A stretch of DNA of 64,000 nt from Actinomycetales bacterium (GCA_020444245.1 JAHLLI010000005.1:1-64000), one strand, 5' to 3'. Positions 23,874 to 33,330 are shown, numbered from the stretch's first letter. Numbers and translations are program-made. Notes: a model not told the origin generated them from the letters alone.

Positions 23874-25022
23874 TCAGAACCTGTCGAGGACGGTCAGGGC
23901 GACACCGTCGTGCTCGCCGAGCGCGCCGTCGGACACCAGGGCGACCCAGCCGCCGCGGTGCAGCACGGTCTCGATGAGCTCGTCGACCAGGTCGTCGATG
24001 ACGTCGGGGTGGTCGACGTCGGCCGCGGGGGTCAGATGGTCGCCGTCGGGGCTGAGCCGGGCCGGCACGAAGAGCCCTTCCTCCACCGCGAGCATCTCCG
24101 GGCGCTCGCGTCGGGCCGCGAGCCACGCCGCGGCCATCCCGCTCACCGCGCGCCCCTCGCCGACCCGGCGGTCCACGAGGGCCAGGGCCTCCGTCTCCCG
24201 GGAGCGCAGGTACGACTCGACGACCGGGCGGATCCGGGCGGCCAGCTGGTCCAGCGGTGCGCCGGCGAGGTTGCCGGTCACGGTGCCGGCCAACCGCCCC
24301 AGGTGCCGCGAGAGGCCCGTGAAGATCGTCAGGAGCTTGGCCGGACCGACCACGATCAGAGGCATGGGGCGGGCGGCGAGGTGCGCGCCGAGCGCGTCGT
24401 CGACGTCGCGCAGGAACGCGGTCACCTCGGCGTCGCGCAGCCGCGGCCGGTCGGGGTGCCGGCCCCGGGGAGCGCGGTCGTCGCGCCCCCGCTCGAGCGG
24501 GAAGCGGCGCCCGGGTGCCGGGCGCACGCTGCCGAACACCCCTTCGTACAGCTGGACCTGCCGCTCGGAGAGGACAAGGACGCTGTGCCGCGGCGTGCGG
24601 TGCATCGCGCGCACGAGGTCGCGGGTGGCGAACGTGGGATCCACGACGGCGCGGTCGACCACCTCGACGGGAAGCGTGAGCCGCAGCGAGGTCGAGGCGT
24701 TCACGAAGAGCGCCACCGCGGCTCCGGTCGGGTCGGCCGCGGCCGCGTCGACCACCCGGTCGACCTCGTGGAGCAGGTGCTGGTGCGCGTCCGACCCGGC
24801 GTCCTCCGCCGCGATCCGGTCGGCGACCTGTCGCGCCAGCCCGCGCAGCCGGGAACGGTCGGTCTGGTGCATCGACGCGCCGGGTCGGGTGTGCATGAGG
24901 ATCGACACCGACGGGTAGGCGCGCGCCCCCTGCAGGCGCAGGACGAGGGCGGGGTCGGGCGGGCCGACCTGCGGCGACGTCGCCGCGGACGGGCGTGCGA
25001 GAGCAGCTTGCGTGGTGGTCAT
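23874..25022 (-). CDS. BaeRF-family protein (bacterial archaeo-eukaryotic release factor-like)
   Basis: 382 aa from ATG at 25022 with a good GGAGGAAC site; upstream in-frame codons lack one. The fold is suggested by RAYPSVSILMHTRPG, LVLSERQVQLYEG (eRF1 domain-2-like strand), PLIVVGPAKLLTIF and the C-terminal GGWVALVSDGALGEHDGVALTVLDRF, which fits domain 3. BaeRFs are thought to act at the ribosome under stress, but none in this subfamily has a firmly established reaction. It runs in the same direction as TerC-HTH, 7 bp upstream of terC, so the three may form one stress operon. Confidence 0.85.
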   Translation of the reverse strand: MTTTQAALARPSAATSPQVGPPDPALVLRLQGARAYPSVSILMHTRPGASMHQTDRSRLRGLARQVADRIAAEDAGSDAHQHLLHEVDRVVDAAAADPTGAAVALFVNASTSLRLTLPVEVVDRAVVDPTFATRDLVRAMHRTPRHSVLVLSERQVQLYEGVFGSVRPAPGRRFPLERGRDDRAPRGRHPDRPRLRDAEVTAFLRDVDDALGAHLAARPMPLIVVGPAKLLTIFTGLSRHLGRLAGTVTGNLAGAPLDQLAARIRPVVESYLRSRETEALALVDRRVGEGRAVSGMAAAWLAARRERPEMLAVEEGLFVPARLSPDGDHLTPAADVDHPDVIDDLVDELIETVLHRGGWVALVSDGALGEHDGVALTVLDRF

Positions 25023-25112
25023 CGGTTCCTCCGGTCCAGCGGTGACCGGAGGTCTCTCCCGGCCCTCAGGGCCCGGCTCGCCGGGCCGGCATGGGCCGGC
25101 CGTCCTGACGAC

Positions 25113-25164
25113 GAAGCACGCTCGGGGATACTCCCCTCCTGGGAGATAAGTGAAGCACGCTTCA
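25113..25164 (-). promoter_or_regulatory. repeat/palindrome upstream of the BaeRF gene
   Basis: GAAGCACGCT occurs at 25113-25122 and 25152-25161 (39-bp spacing); the second copy is embedded in the palindrome TGAAGC-AC-GCTTCA (25151-25164). This is 91-142 bp before the BaeRF start, consistent with regulator binding. The 473-bp gap 25023-25495 between the BaeRF and acyl-ligase genes holds no convincing gene, only this and the next site. Confidence 0.45.
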
Positions 25165-25364
25165 TGTGTTTGCGCCAGACGAGCCGCGTGTGACGCCCGG
25201 CGCATGCCGAGGTGGATGGGCAGGAGGGCCGCGGCTCTCGGGCGGACCGAGAGGAGGCGGCCTGAGGCGGACTCCGCTCACCCGACCGACGTGGGCCGAT
25301 CGGGCGATTCGGGTCGAACGTCATTGCTGCTGTCCGTTTTGCCCGAGTACGGTCCAGGGAGCAG

Positions 25365-25379
25365 GTTCCCCAAGGGAAC
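25365..25379 (+). promoter_or_regulatory. inverted repeat upstream of the biosynthetic operon
   Basis: GTTCCC-CAA-GGGAAC, a perfect 6-bp inverted repeat, 117 bp before the acyl-ligase start. It lies in the AT-enriched part of the gap (CATTGCTGCTGTCCGTTTTG just before it), where the operon promoter would be expected. Confidence 0.4.
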
Positions 25380-25495
25380 GCCATGAGATCGGTATCACGA
25401 AGGGGGCAGGGGGGTGGTGCGGGGGCGGACGATCTCAGCGGCCGGTCCGCTGCCCGCACGGCCGCGACGCCCAGCCACCGATGGGAGCTCGTGAC

Positions 25496-26992
25496 ATGAC
25501 CGCGACCGACGCCGGGCCTGCCGATGTCTGGACCATGTTCCTGGCGACGGCCCAGAGGTCGCCGGCGGCCGTGGCCATCGAGTCGCCCGGTGCCTCCCTG
25601 ACGTTCGAGGAGGTCGTCGCGGCCTCCCGCCGGCTGGCCGCCGCCTTCGGCGACGCCGGCCTGGGCTCGGGCTCGGTGGTTCACCTGGCGCTGGGGAACA
25701 CCCCGACGTTCCTCCCGGCCTTCCTGGCGCTGCGCTCGATGGGCGTCACCGTGGGGCTGGTCTCCTCCCGCTCCCGGGACTCCGAGCTCCAGGCGGTGTC
25801 GGAGCAGATGCCGCCGGACGCCTTCCTCGTGGCCTCCGACCTGGTCCCGGTGGTCCTGCACGCCGTGGGCGGGACCGAGGTGGCGGTGGGCTCCCTGGGC
25901 GCCGGGCACCCCGACCTCACGCTCGTGCGGCAGCAGCCGTCGGAGCCCCGGCCGGCCGGGGACCTCGCCATCGTGAAGTTCACCTCGGGATCCACCGGCA
26001 GGCCCAAGGGCGTGGGCATGACCGAGCGGAGCCTGGTCGCCGAGGCGCACAACTGCGTGGCGACCTTCGGGCTGCGAGCCGGTGACCGGGTGGTCGCGCC
26101 GGTGCCGCTCTCGCACGCCTACGGCTTCCACCTCGCGATCCTGCCCGTCCTCCTCGCGGGCACGTGTGCGGTGGCCCACGCCTCGTTCATCCCCAAGCTC
26201 GTCCTCGGCGCGCTCGCGCACCCGGCCACGGCGATGTTCCTCGGCGTGCCGAGCATGTACCGGGTGCTGCTCGAGACCGGCCGCGCCGACGCCCCGGACC
26301 TGTCGCACGTGCGCTACATGGCGTCGGCCGCAGCCCCGCTCCCGCCCAGCCTCGTGGCGCGGTTCCACGAGGCGTGGGGCATCGCGGTCTGCAACGTCTA
26401 CGGGTCCTCCGAGACCGGCTTCGCGGCCGCGAACGTGCCCAGCGAGGCGCTCGACCACCCCGGGTCCGTCGGCCGGCAGGCGATCGCCGTGCAGGTCCGG
26501 GCCATCGACGAGGACGGCAACACGCTTCCCCCCGGCGAGGAGGGCGAGATCGCGGCCAGCGGCCGCGGCGTGGGCAGCGGCTACGTCAGCGGCGAGCGCG
26601 CCGAGGCCTTCATCGACCTCGGCGACGGCGTCACGGAGTACCGGACCGGCGACATCGGGGTGATCGATGCCGACGGCTATATCTTCCTGCTCGGCCGTCG
26701 TGACCACGTCATCAACGTCGGCGGCCTCAAGGTCTATCCCGCCGAGGTCGTGCGCGCGCTGGAGCAGGTCCCCGGGGTGACCGGCGCGCGCGCCTTCGCC
26801 GCCAAGGACCCGCAGGGCGAGGAGGTCGTGCACGCCGCCGTCACCGTCTCCGGTCCCACGTCCGAGTCGGAGATCCTCGCGTTCTGCCGGTCGAACCTCG
26901 CCGAGCACAAGGTGCCCCGGCAGGTGCAGGTCGTCGACTCCCTCGAGTCCGCGGAGGAGACCAAGATGAGCAAGCTGAGCGGAGGCGCGTGA
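25496..26992 (+). CDS. acyl/aryl-AMP ligase (ANL superfamily)
   Basis: 498 aa from ATG at 25496 (GGGAG 8 bp upstream). ANL signatures in order: FTSGSTGRPKGVGM (P-loop-like A3, about 161), SHAYGFHLAI, VYGSSETGF (A5), YRTGDIG (A7), GRRDHVINVGGLKVYPAEV (A8) and a C-terminal ETKMSK lysine (A10). It activates a carboxylic acid as acyl-AMP and, since a free-standing carrier protein gene overlaps its stop (TGATG), should load it there. It is shorter than fatty-acyl-AMP ligases and lacks their insertion. The acid is not predictable here. Confidence 0.9.
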   Translation: MTATDAGPADVWTMFLATAQRSPAAVAIESPGASLTFEEVVAASRRLAAAFGDAGLGSGSVVHLALGNTPTFLPAFLALRSMGVTVGLVSSRSRDSELQAVSEQMPPDAFLVASDLVPVVLHAVGGTEVAVGSLGAGHPDLTLVRQQPSEPRPAGDLAIVKFTSGSTGRPKGVGMTERSLVAEAHNCVATFGLRAGDRVVAPVPLSHAYGFHLAILPVLLAGTCAVAHASFIPKLVLGALAHPATAMFLGVPSMYRVLLETGRADAPDLSHVRYMASAAAPLPPSLVARFHEAWGIAVCNVYGSSETGFAAANVPSEALDHPGSVGRQAIAVQVRAIDEDGNTLPPGEEGEIAASGRGVGSGYVSGERAEAFIDLGDGVTEYRTGDIGVIDADGYIFLLGRRDHVINVGGLKVYPAEVVRALEQVPGVTGARAFAAKDPQGEEVVHAAVTVSGPTSESEILAFCRSNLAEHKVPRQVQVVDSLESAEETKMSKLSGGA

Positions 26993-27264
26993 TGGAGACC
27001 GCACAGGTCGTGGACCGGCTGCGCACCGTGCTGTCGGCGTCGGTCCTCGGCGACCGGGGTGGCGAGGTGGCCGGCGACGTGCCCTTCGGCCACGAGGGGG
27101 TCGGTCTCGACTCGCTCGCGCTCGTGCACCTGCTGACCAGGATCGAGAAGGAGTTCGACGTCGAGCTGCCCTACGACATGTGGGCCGACGCCTCGCGCCT
27201 CTCGCTGGACGACTGCGCCGCCGCGATCACGCGGGTGCGAACCCCAGGAGGCCCGCCCGGGTAG
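26992..27264 (+). CDS. acyl carrier protein
   Basis: 90 aa; ATG 26992 chosen over GTG 26989 because GGAGG (26981-26985) spaces better. A four-helix carrier protein with the phosphopantetheine serine S41 in VGLDSLALVHLL. It accepts the acyl group from the ligase and presents it to the NRPS condensation domain encoded next. No phosphopantetheinyl transferase is in the window. Confidence 0.9.
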   Translation: METAQVVDRLRTVLSASVLGDRGGEVAGDVPFGHEGVGLDSLALVHLLTRIEKEFDVELPYDMWADASRLSLDDCAAAITRVRTPGGPPG

Positions 27265-27306
27265 CCCGCCCACCCCACCACCGCTCTCCGAGCGAGGAGA
27301 CGTTCC

Positions 27307-30300
27307 ATGCCACCCCCACCTCTGGCTGCCGGAACCGCCACCGTCCGAGACCTCACGCGCAACCAGCTGAACATCTGGCTGGGTCAGCAGGCTGCCCCCG
27401 GGCTCCCCGTGTTCAACGAGCTCGCCGTGGTCGTCATCGACGGGCACGTCGATCGCGGCCTCTTCGACCGAGCGTTCCAGGCGGTCATCGACGGGACCGA
27501 CGCGCTGCGCCTCGCCGTCGACGACGAGGCCCCCGAGCCGCGGTTCCGGGTGCGCGAGCGGCTGAGCTACCGCTCGCCCCTGGTCGACCTGTCCGGCGAG
27601 CCCGACGCGGAGGTGGCGCTGGAGGAGTGGGCCAGGGGCTATGCGGACCTGATGCTCGACCTCTCCGACCGGCTGTTCGACTCGACCCTGGTGCGGCTGT
27701 CGGAGGACCGGTGGGCGTGGGCCCTGCTCCAGCACCACCTCGTGACGGACGCGACCTCCCTGACCCTCCTCGTCGAGCGGCTCAGCGACCGGTACCGGCA
27801 GCTCGCGGACACCGGCGAGCTGCGGCCGGTGGACCACCCGCAGCTGGTCGACTACATGTCCGGGCTCGAGGAGCTCACGAGCGCTCCCGGGTACGCCGCG
27901 ACCGAGGCGTTCTGGCAGGAGCGGATGACCGGCGCCCCGCCGCCGATGGTCTTCTTCGACGGCCGGTCGCTCGCGCGGGACTCGCTGCACCGTCGTGAGC
28001 GTCACGACGTCGCCCTGGGCGCCGAGATGTCCCGCCGCATCCGGGACCTCGCCGGGCAGGACGGTATCCGCCTGGTGTCCGAGGACTTCTCGCTGTTCAG
28101 CGTGTTCGCGGCGGCGTTGTTCACCCAGCTGTACCGCACCAGCGGCGAGCCGCGGCGCTCCATCGGCGTGCCGTGGCAGAACCGGCCGTCCGAGGCGGCG
28201 GACACCGTCGGGCTGCTGATGGAGCAGGACCCGTTCACCGTCACGGTGGGTGACGACGACTCCTTCCGCAGCGTCGTCGCCAAGGTGCACCGCGAGGCGC
28301 TCACCGTGATGCGCCACCTGCCCTACGCCGCCGGCAACCCCGGCGGCCGGCTGTACGACGTCGCCCTCAACGTGGTCAAGGTCGCGGTCGGTGACGTCGC
28401 CGGCATGCCGGCGCACACGCGCTGGTACCGGCCCACGTGGGGCGAGGGGAGCGTCCTCCTGCACGTGCACGACCTGGCCGGCACCGGCGAGCTGACGCTC
28501 TCGTTCGACTTCAACACCGAGCTGTTCAGCCCGACCCAGCGCGAGTCGTGGATCGCCCAGTTCCGCCGGCTCCTGGAGTCGTGCACCCGCGACCCGGGGA
28601 CACCGATCGCGGCGATGGAGATCCTGCCGGACGAGGAGCGTGCGCGCCTCGCCGCCTGGAACGAGACGGGCCGTGACTACCCTCGCGGATCGACCACGAT
28701 CGACCTGGTCGAGGCCCGGGCGGCCGAACGCCCGCAGGACCGGGCGGTCACCTTCGGCGAGGAGACGGTCACCTACGCCGAGCTCCTGCGGCGGGTGGAC
28801 CGCCTGGCGGGGGAGCTGCAGGCGCACGGCGCCGGTCGAGGCACGTTCGTGGGGGTGTGCCTGCACCGTTCGATCGACATGCTCGTCGCGGTCCTGGGCG
28901 TCATGCGGTCCGGGGCCGCCTACGTCCCCCTGGACCCGGCCTTCCCCGCCGACCGCCTGGACTTCATGCTCGAGGACTCGGGGAGCACCGTCCTGGTCAC
29001 CCAGCGTGCCCTGGCCGGGGCGGTCTCCGCGGACGGGTGCGCCGTCCTGATGGTCGAGGACGTCGCCGACGCGGCGACCGGCGCGGGGGAGGGACGCGCG
29101 CCGAGCCCCGTCCGGGCGACTCCGGACGACCTGGCCTACGTGCTGTACACCTCCGGTTCGACCGGACGGCCCAAGGGCGTCGAGGTGCCGCACCGCGCGC
29201 TGACCAACTTCCTGTGGTCCATGCGTGAGACGCCCGGCTGCGGCCCGGACGACTCGCTGCTCGCGGTCACCACGCTGTCCTTCGACATCGCCGGGCTCGA
29301 GCTGTTCCTGCCGCTGATCAGTGGCGGGCACGTCGAGATCGCCTCCCGCGCCGACGCGATCGACGGCCGGCGGCTGCGCGAGCGGCTGGACCGCGGCGGC
29401 ATCACGATCCTGCAGGCCACCCCGGCGACCTTCCGGATCCTGCTGGACGCCGGCTGGACCGGCACGCCCGGCCTCACCGTGCTGGTGGGCGGCGAGCCCC
29501 TGCCGCCGGAGCTGGTGGGCCCGCTGCTCGACGGCACGGAAGCGCTGTGGAACATGTACGGCCCGACGGAGACCACCATCTGGTCCTCCGTCGACCGGAT
29601 CGTCTCGCCCGACGACCCGATCACCGTTGGCCACCCGATCGCGAACACCACGTTCCACGTCCTGGACCGGGGCGGCCGGCCCACCCCCGTCGGCGTGCCC
29701 GGCGAGCTGTACATCGGCGGGGACGGGCTCGCCCGCGGCTACCACGACCGACCCGAGCTCACGGCCGAGCGCTTCGTCACCGTCCCGACCTCCACCACGC
29801 CCGACGCGCGGCTGTACCGCACCGGCGACCTGGTCCGCTTCGCCGAGGACGGCAAGGTCGTCCACCTCGGGCGCCTGGACAACCAGGTCAAGATCCGCGG
29901 CTTCCGCATCGAGCTCGGGGAGATCGAGACGATCCTCGGCGAGCACCCGGCGGTCCGCCAGGCGGTGGTCGACGCCCGCTCGGTCGGCGCCGCCACCCCG
30001 GTCCTGGTCGCGTACTACGTCGCCCGGGACGGCGAGGAGCCCACGGCGCAGGACCTGCGCGAGCACCTGCGCGCCGCCCTGCCGGACTACATGGTGCCGA
30101 GCCACATCGTCGCGCTCGACAGCGTGCCCCTGACGCCCAACGGGAAGGTCGACCGCAAGGCCCTGCCGGACGTCGACGACGCCCAGGCCGCCGTCGGCCG
30201 CAGCCTGGTCCCGCCGCGCACGCCGGTCGAGCGGCAGCTCGCCGGGATCTGGGCGCAGGTGCTGCACACCGAGCGGATCGGGGTGCACGACGACTTCTTC

Positions 30301-31596
30301 GAGATCGGCGGTCACTCGCTGCTCGCGTTGCAGATGCTCAACAAGGTGGTGGCGGAGCTGGGGGTCGACGTCCCGCTGGACCGGATGATCGAGGCCTCGA
30401 CGGTCGAGGCCCTCGCGGCCGTTGTCGAGTCGATGCGCGGCCCGGACGCCGACGACGGCTACGTGGAGGCTCTCACCGGGGTGTGGCGCGAGGTCCTGGG
30501 CGTCCAGGACGTCTCGCCGGACGACGACTTCCTGGCGCTCCAGGGCGACCGCGACCTGGTCGACGAGCTGCTGGCTCGGACCCGCCGGGCCGTCGGGGTC
30601 GTGGCCGAGGGCCTGTCGGCGGGCGACTTCCGGCGCCGGCCGACCATCCGCGCGATGGCCGAGACCCTGCGCCGCAACGAGGCGCCGACGCCCTCGCTGG
30701 TCGTGCCGCTGCGATCGACCGGGTCCAAGACCCCGCTGTTCCTGGTGCACGCCGGGGGCGGCTACGTGTTCTTCTACCGGGCGCTCGCCGAGGAGCTCGA
30801 CCCCGAGCGGCCCGTCTACGGCGTGCGCGCCGAGTCCGCACGGGACGCCGGCGGACGGGCCTTCGTCGACGCGCCCCGCCTCGAGGACGTGGCGGCGCAC
30901 TACGTCGAGGAGGTCGTCGCGGTGCAGCCCACCGGTCCGTACCTGCTCGGCGGTGCGTGCGCCGGAGGGATCATCGCGTTCGAGATGGCCCGCCAGCTGC
31001 TGGCCCGGGGTGAGACGCTGGCCGGCCCGGTCCTCCTGTTCGACTCGTTCCTGAGCAACAACCCCTACGTCGAGGGGGAGGACCTCACGGCGCTGCGCGC
31101 CGCGCGGCTCTACCCCGAGCCGAGGGTGGCACGGGTGGCGCGCAGCGCGCGGCGCGCGCTGGCGGAGGCGAGGTCGCTGGGGCTCGTCGCGGGCGCGGCC
31201 CACGCCCTCCGCACCGGGTTCCGCTTCGCCGGGCGAGCGCTGCGCCGGGTCGTGCGGCCGTCGGGCCCCCGGCTCCTGCCGGGCGAGGTGGCGATCCCGG
31301 ACGCCGGGCCGGCCACGGCCGGGTCCAGCCCGGACGCGCTGCGGGTCCGCGAGATGGCCGAGTCGGTGAACGTTGCGGTCCGGCTGTCCAACGGCTACCA
31401 CCCGCAACGGTTGCCGGTGGGTCTGGTGTGCTTCGAGGCCCCGCAGCTCGGACCGTCCGGGTTGTCGTGGAGCGGCGTCGCGGCCGGTGGGATCGTGGTG
31501 CACCGCGCCGTCGGCGACCACTTGGACATGGTGGAGCACCCCGAGGTGACCCGGACCGCGAGCCTGGTGGACGAGGCGCTGGCCGGCGTCGTGTGA
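27307..31596 (+). CDS. single-module NRPS: C-A-T-T(degenerate)-TE
   Basis: 1429 aa. Condensation domain about 12-430 with active site H143-H144-LVT-D148 (an HHxxxDA variant of HHxxxDG). Adenylation domain about 460-960: TYAEL, LYTSGSTGRPKG, LSFDIAGLELF, NMYGPTETTIW, LDNQVKIRGFRIELGE, NGKVDRKAL. Its pocket residues read roughly D-I-L-Q-L-G-M-I-W-K, which as I recall resembles glycine codes. Carrier domain with S1004 (GGHSLLALQ). A second carrier-like domain (about 1055-1120) has R1082 where the serine should be (LQGDRDLV), so it cannot be phosphopantetheinylated. Type I thioesterase about 1135-1429 whose nucleophile is Cys1218 (GGACAGG) instead of Ser, with H1405. Product: an acylated amino acid or a cyclised derivative released by the Cys-TE. 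Confidence 0.93.
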   Translation: MPPPPLAAGTATVRDLTRNQLNIWLGQQAAPGLPVFNELAVVVIDGHVDRGLFDRAFQAVIDGTDALRLAVDDEAPEPRFRVRERLSYRSPLVDLSGEPDAEVALEEWARGYADLMLDLSDRLFDSTLVRLSEDRWAWALLQHHLVTDATSLTLLVERLSDRYRQLADTGELRPVDHPQLVDYMSGLEELTSAPGYAATEAFWQERMTGAPPPMVFFDGRSLARDSLHRRERHDVALGAEMSRRIRDLAGQDGIRLVSEDFSLFSVFAAALFTQLYRTSGEPRRSIGVPWQNRPSEAADTVGLLMEQDPFTVTVGDDDSFRSVVAKVHREALTVMRHLPYAAGNPGGRLYDVALNVVKVAVGDVAGMPAHTRWYRPTWGEGSVLLHVHDLAGTGELTLSFDFNTELFSPTQRESWIAQFRRLLESCTRDPGTPIAAMEILPDEERARLAAWNETGRDYPRGSTTIDLVEARAAERPQDRAVTFGEETVTYAELLRRVDRLAGELQAHGAGRGTFVGVCLHRSIDMLVAVLGVMRSGAAYVPLDPAFPADRLDFMLEDSGSTVLVTQRALAGAVSADGCAVLMVEDVADAATGAGEGRAPSPVRATPDDLAYVLYTSGSTGRPKGVEVPHRALTNFLWSMRETPGCGPDDSLLAVTTLSFDIAGLELFLPLISGGHVEIASRADAIDGRRLRERLDRGGITILQATPATFRILLDAGWTGTPGLTVLVGGEPLPPELVGPLLDGTEALWNMYGPTETTIWSSVDRIVSPDDPITVGHPIANTTFHVLDRGGRPTPVGVPGELYIGGDGLARGYHDRPELTAERFVTVPTSTTPDARLYRTGDLVRFAEDGKVVHLGRLDNQVKIRGFRIELGEIETILGEHPAVRQAVVDARSVGAATPVLVAYYVARDGEEPTAQDLREHLRAALPDYMVPSHIVALDSVPLTPNGKVDRKALPDVDDAQAAVGRSLVPPRTPVERQLAGIWAQVLHTERIGVHDDFFEIGGHSLLALQMLNKVVAELGVDVPLDRMIEASTVEALAAVVESMRGPDADDGYVEALTGVWREVLGVQDVSPDDDFLALQGDRDLVDELLARTRRAVGVVAEGLSAGDFRRRPTIRAMAETLRRNEAPTPSLVVPLRSTGSKTPLFLVHAGGGYVFFYRALAEELDPERPVYGVRAESARDAGGRAFVDAPRLEDVAAHYVEEVVAVQPTGPYLLGGACAGGIIAFEMARQLLARGETLAGPVLLFDSFLSNNPYVEGEDLTALRAARLYPEPRVARVARSARRALAEARSLGLVAGAAHALRTGFRFAGRALRRVVRPSGPRLLPGEVAIPDAGPATAGSSPDALRVREMAESVNVAVRLSNGYHPQRLPVGLVCFEAPQLGPSGLSWSGVAAGGIVVHRAVGDHLDMVEHPEVTRTASLVDEALAGVV

Positions 31597-31618
31597 CGGC
31601 GGCGCGCGGCGCCGGCGG

Positions 31619-32215
31619 TCACACGGCGCGTGCGCCCTCGGGTGCAGGGTCGGTGCTGATGCGCGCGTGCAGGTGCATGTCGTGCCAGCCGTCCGCGTGG
31701 AGCACCGCGCTGCGCAGCGTCCCCTCCGCGCGGAAGCCCGCGGCCAGCGCGACACGGCACGACCCCGGATTGGCCGTGGAGTGCATGAGGTCGAGCCGAT
31801 GGAACCCCGTCTCGAACGCCCACCCGACGAGGGCCTCGACGGCGGCCCGTGCCACACCCCGGCCTCGCGCGGCGGGCATGGTCCAGTAGACGAGCTCGCC
31901 GGACCCGTCCCCGGGGTGCATGACCCGGAACCCGACGCGCCCGAGAACACGGTCCTCGTCGCCGGCGACGGCCCAGCTGGCGGCGTTCTCGGCGCGCCAC
32001 CCGGCGCGCCAGCGTTCGATGGTCTGCGCCGCCTCCTGCGGGTCGAGCGTGAGCGCGTGCCAGCGGCGGATCGCGTCGTCGGAGTAGGCCGCGACGAGCT
32101 CGGCGACGTCCGTGTCCCGCCAGGGTCGAAGCACGACACCCCGGCCCGAGACGGTCGGCTGCGCCGCAGCCCCGAGGGTGCCCGACGCGATCACGGGAGC
32201 GACGAGGAAGCTCAT
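31619..32215 (-). CDS. GNAT-family N-acetyltransferase (RimJ/RimL-like)
   Basis: 198 aa. GNAT fold with VLRPWRDTDVAEL (beta1), VGFRVMHPGDGSGELVYWTMPAARGRGVARAAVEAL (acetyl-CoA loop RGRGVA) and HRLDLMHSTANPGSCRVALAAGFRAEGTLR, the RimJ/L-type ending. It acetylates a protein N-terminus or a small amine. It converges on the NRPS gene with a 22-bp gap, so it is probably not part of that operon. Confidence 0.9.
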   Translation of the reverse strand: MSFLVAPVIASGTLGAAAQPTVSGRGVVLRPWRDTDVAELVAAYSDDAIRRWHALTLDPQEAAQTIERWRAGWRAENAASWAVAGDEDRVLGRVGFRVMHPGDGSGELVYWTMPAARGRGVARAAVEALVGWAFETGFHRLDLMHSTANPGSCRVALAAGFRAEGTLRSAVLHADGWHDMHLHARISTDPAPEGARAV

Positions 32216-32280
32216 GCGGCCATCCTCGCGCGTCGCCCCCGGGCCACCTACTCATCGAGGGCGAGTACGCCTGGCGGGTC

Positions 32281-33330
32281 CTACCGCATCAGCGCGCGAG
32301 GGAACGCGAGCGCCGCGAGCACCGACGCCGCGGTCGCGGCGGCCAGCACCCAGAAGACGCGGATCACCGTCGCGTCGGTGATCGCCAGCCCCAGGGCCAG
32401 GACCAGCAGGGCACCGATCCCGTTCGCCAGCCCGAGGGCGATCCCGGATCCCATCGAGCGGTTCTCGGGGAAGATGTCCTGCCCGATGAGCACGCCGGGA
32501 GAGGCGGTGAGGAACAGCGCGGGCCCCAGGAATGCCGCGGCGGCCCACACCGCGGGGCCGTCCAGGTAGGCCACCGGCAGGATCAGCGCCGCCGTCGCCA
32601 CCGCCGAGACGACCAGCACCGGCCGGCGGCCGAACCGGTCGGCGAGGTGGCCGCCCGCGAGGTCGCCGATCACCCCTGACACGATGATCGTCGTGATGAG
32701 CGAGGCGCCGGCGACCAGGCTGCTGCCTCGCACGTGCCACAGCACCGGCAGGAAGGTGACCAGCCCGAAGCTGGTCAGCGCGCGGGTCCCGCGATAGCCG
32801 AGCAGCAGCGCGAGCGGACGGCCGTGCTCGCGCCAGCGGATCCGGCCCACCGCGCGCGGCCGGGCCGGCAGGTCCGGGGCCCAGCGCAGCAGCAGGGCGA
32901 CGGTCACCAGCCCCGGGATCGCGATGATCCACAGGTACTCCAGCCCCAGGTGGGTGGCGACGAGGCTCGCGGCCACCGGCCAGATGCCCCTGCCGAGCTC
33001 GCCGCCGACCAGGAACACGGAGGTGGGCAGGCCCTGCCTGCCGCGGAGCAGGCTCCGCACGCCGGACAGCGCCTGGGGGTGGAAGAGGGCGCTGCCCAGT
33101 CCGATCATCAGCAGCAGCACGATGAGCATGCCCAGGTCGTGGGTCACGCCGAGCAGCGCCCCGCCCGCCGAGCTCAGCAGCAGGCCCAGGACCACCAGCC
33201 AGCGGCCTCCGACCCGGTCTGCCACCCACCCGAGCAGCGGCTGCAGCGCCTGGCCGACCGTCAGCGACGCGATCAGGACGCCGGCCATCTGGACGGGCTG
33301 GTGCACCGCGACGAGCACGGCCGGCAGCAC
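32281..33330 (-). CDS. MFS transporter (fosmidomycin-resistance-like), start uncertain
   Basis: At least 349 codons, 11-12 membrane helices; LGWVADRVGGRWLVVLG is the MFS signature loop and GHLADRFGRRPVLVVS its repeat. The first usable start is GTG 33330, but the frame upstream encodes a convincing N-terminus (RRLAGLTWAHLLNDGAANYL) that the family normally has and that contains no ATG, GTG or TTG before an in-frame stop. An ATG at 33439 in another frame would join it if one G of the G5 run in the 33402-33431 hairpin were absent. So either a real frameshift, a sequence error or a non-standard start applies. Confidence 0.8.
   Translation of the reverse strand: MLPAVLVAVHQPVQMAGVLIASLTVGQALQPLLGWVADRVGGRWLVVLGLLLSSAGGALLGVTHDLGMLIVLLLMIGLGSALFHPQALSGVRSLLRGRQGLPTSVFLVGGELGRGIWPVAASLVATHLGLEYLWIIAIPGLVTVALLLRWAPDLPARPRAVGRIRWREHGRPLALLLGYRGTRALTSFGLVTFLPVLWHVRGSSLVAGASLITTIIVSGVIGDLAGGHLADRFGRRPVLVVSAVATAALILPVAYLDGPAVWAAAAFLGPALFLTASPGVLIGQDIFPENRSMGSGIALGLANGIGALLVLALGLAITDATVIRVFWVLAAATAASVLAALAFPRALMR

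Noticed and set aside
26734-32139. 1801-codon open frame on the minus strand across the NRPS cluster
   Set aside because: It is the reverse shadow of high-GC codon use in the acyl-ligase, ACP and NRPS genes; it has no domain and is Arg/Gly/Pro/His-rich in the way such shadows are.
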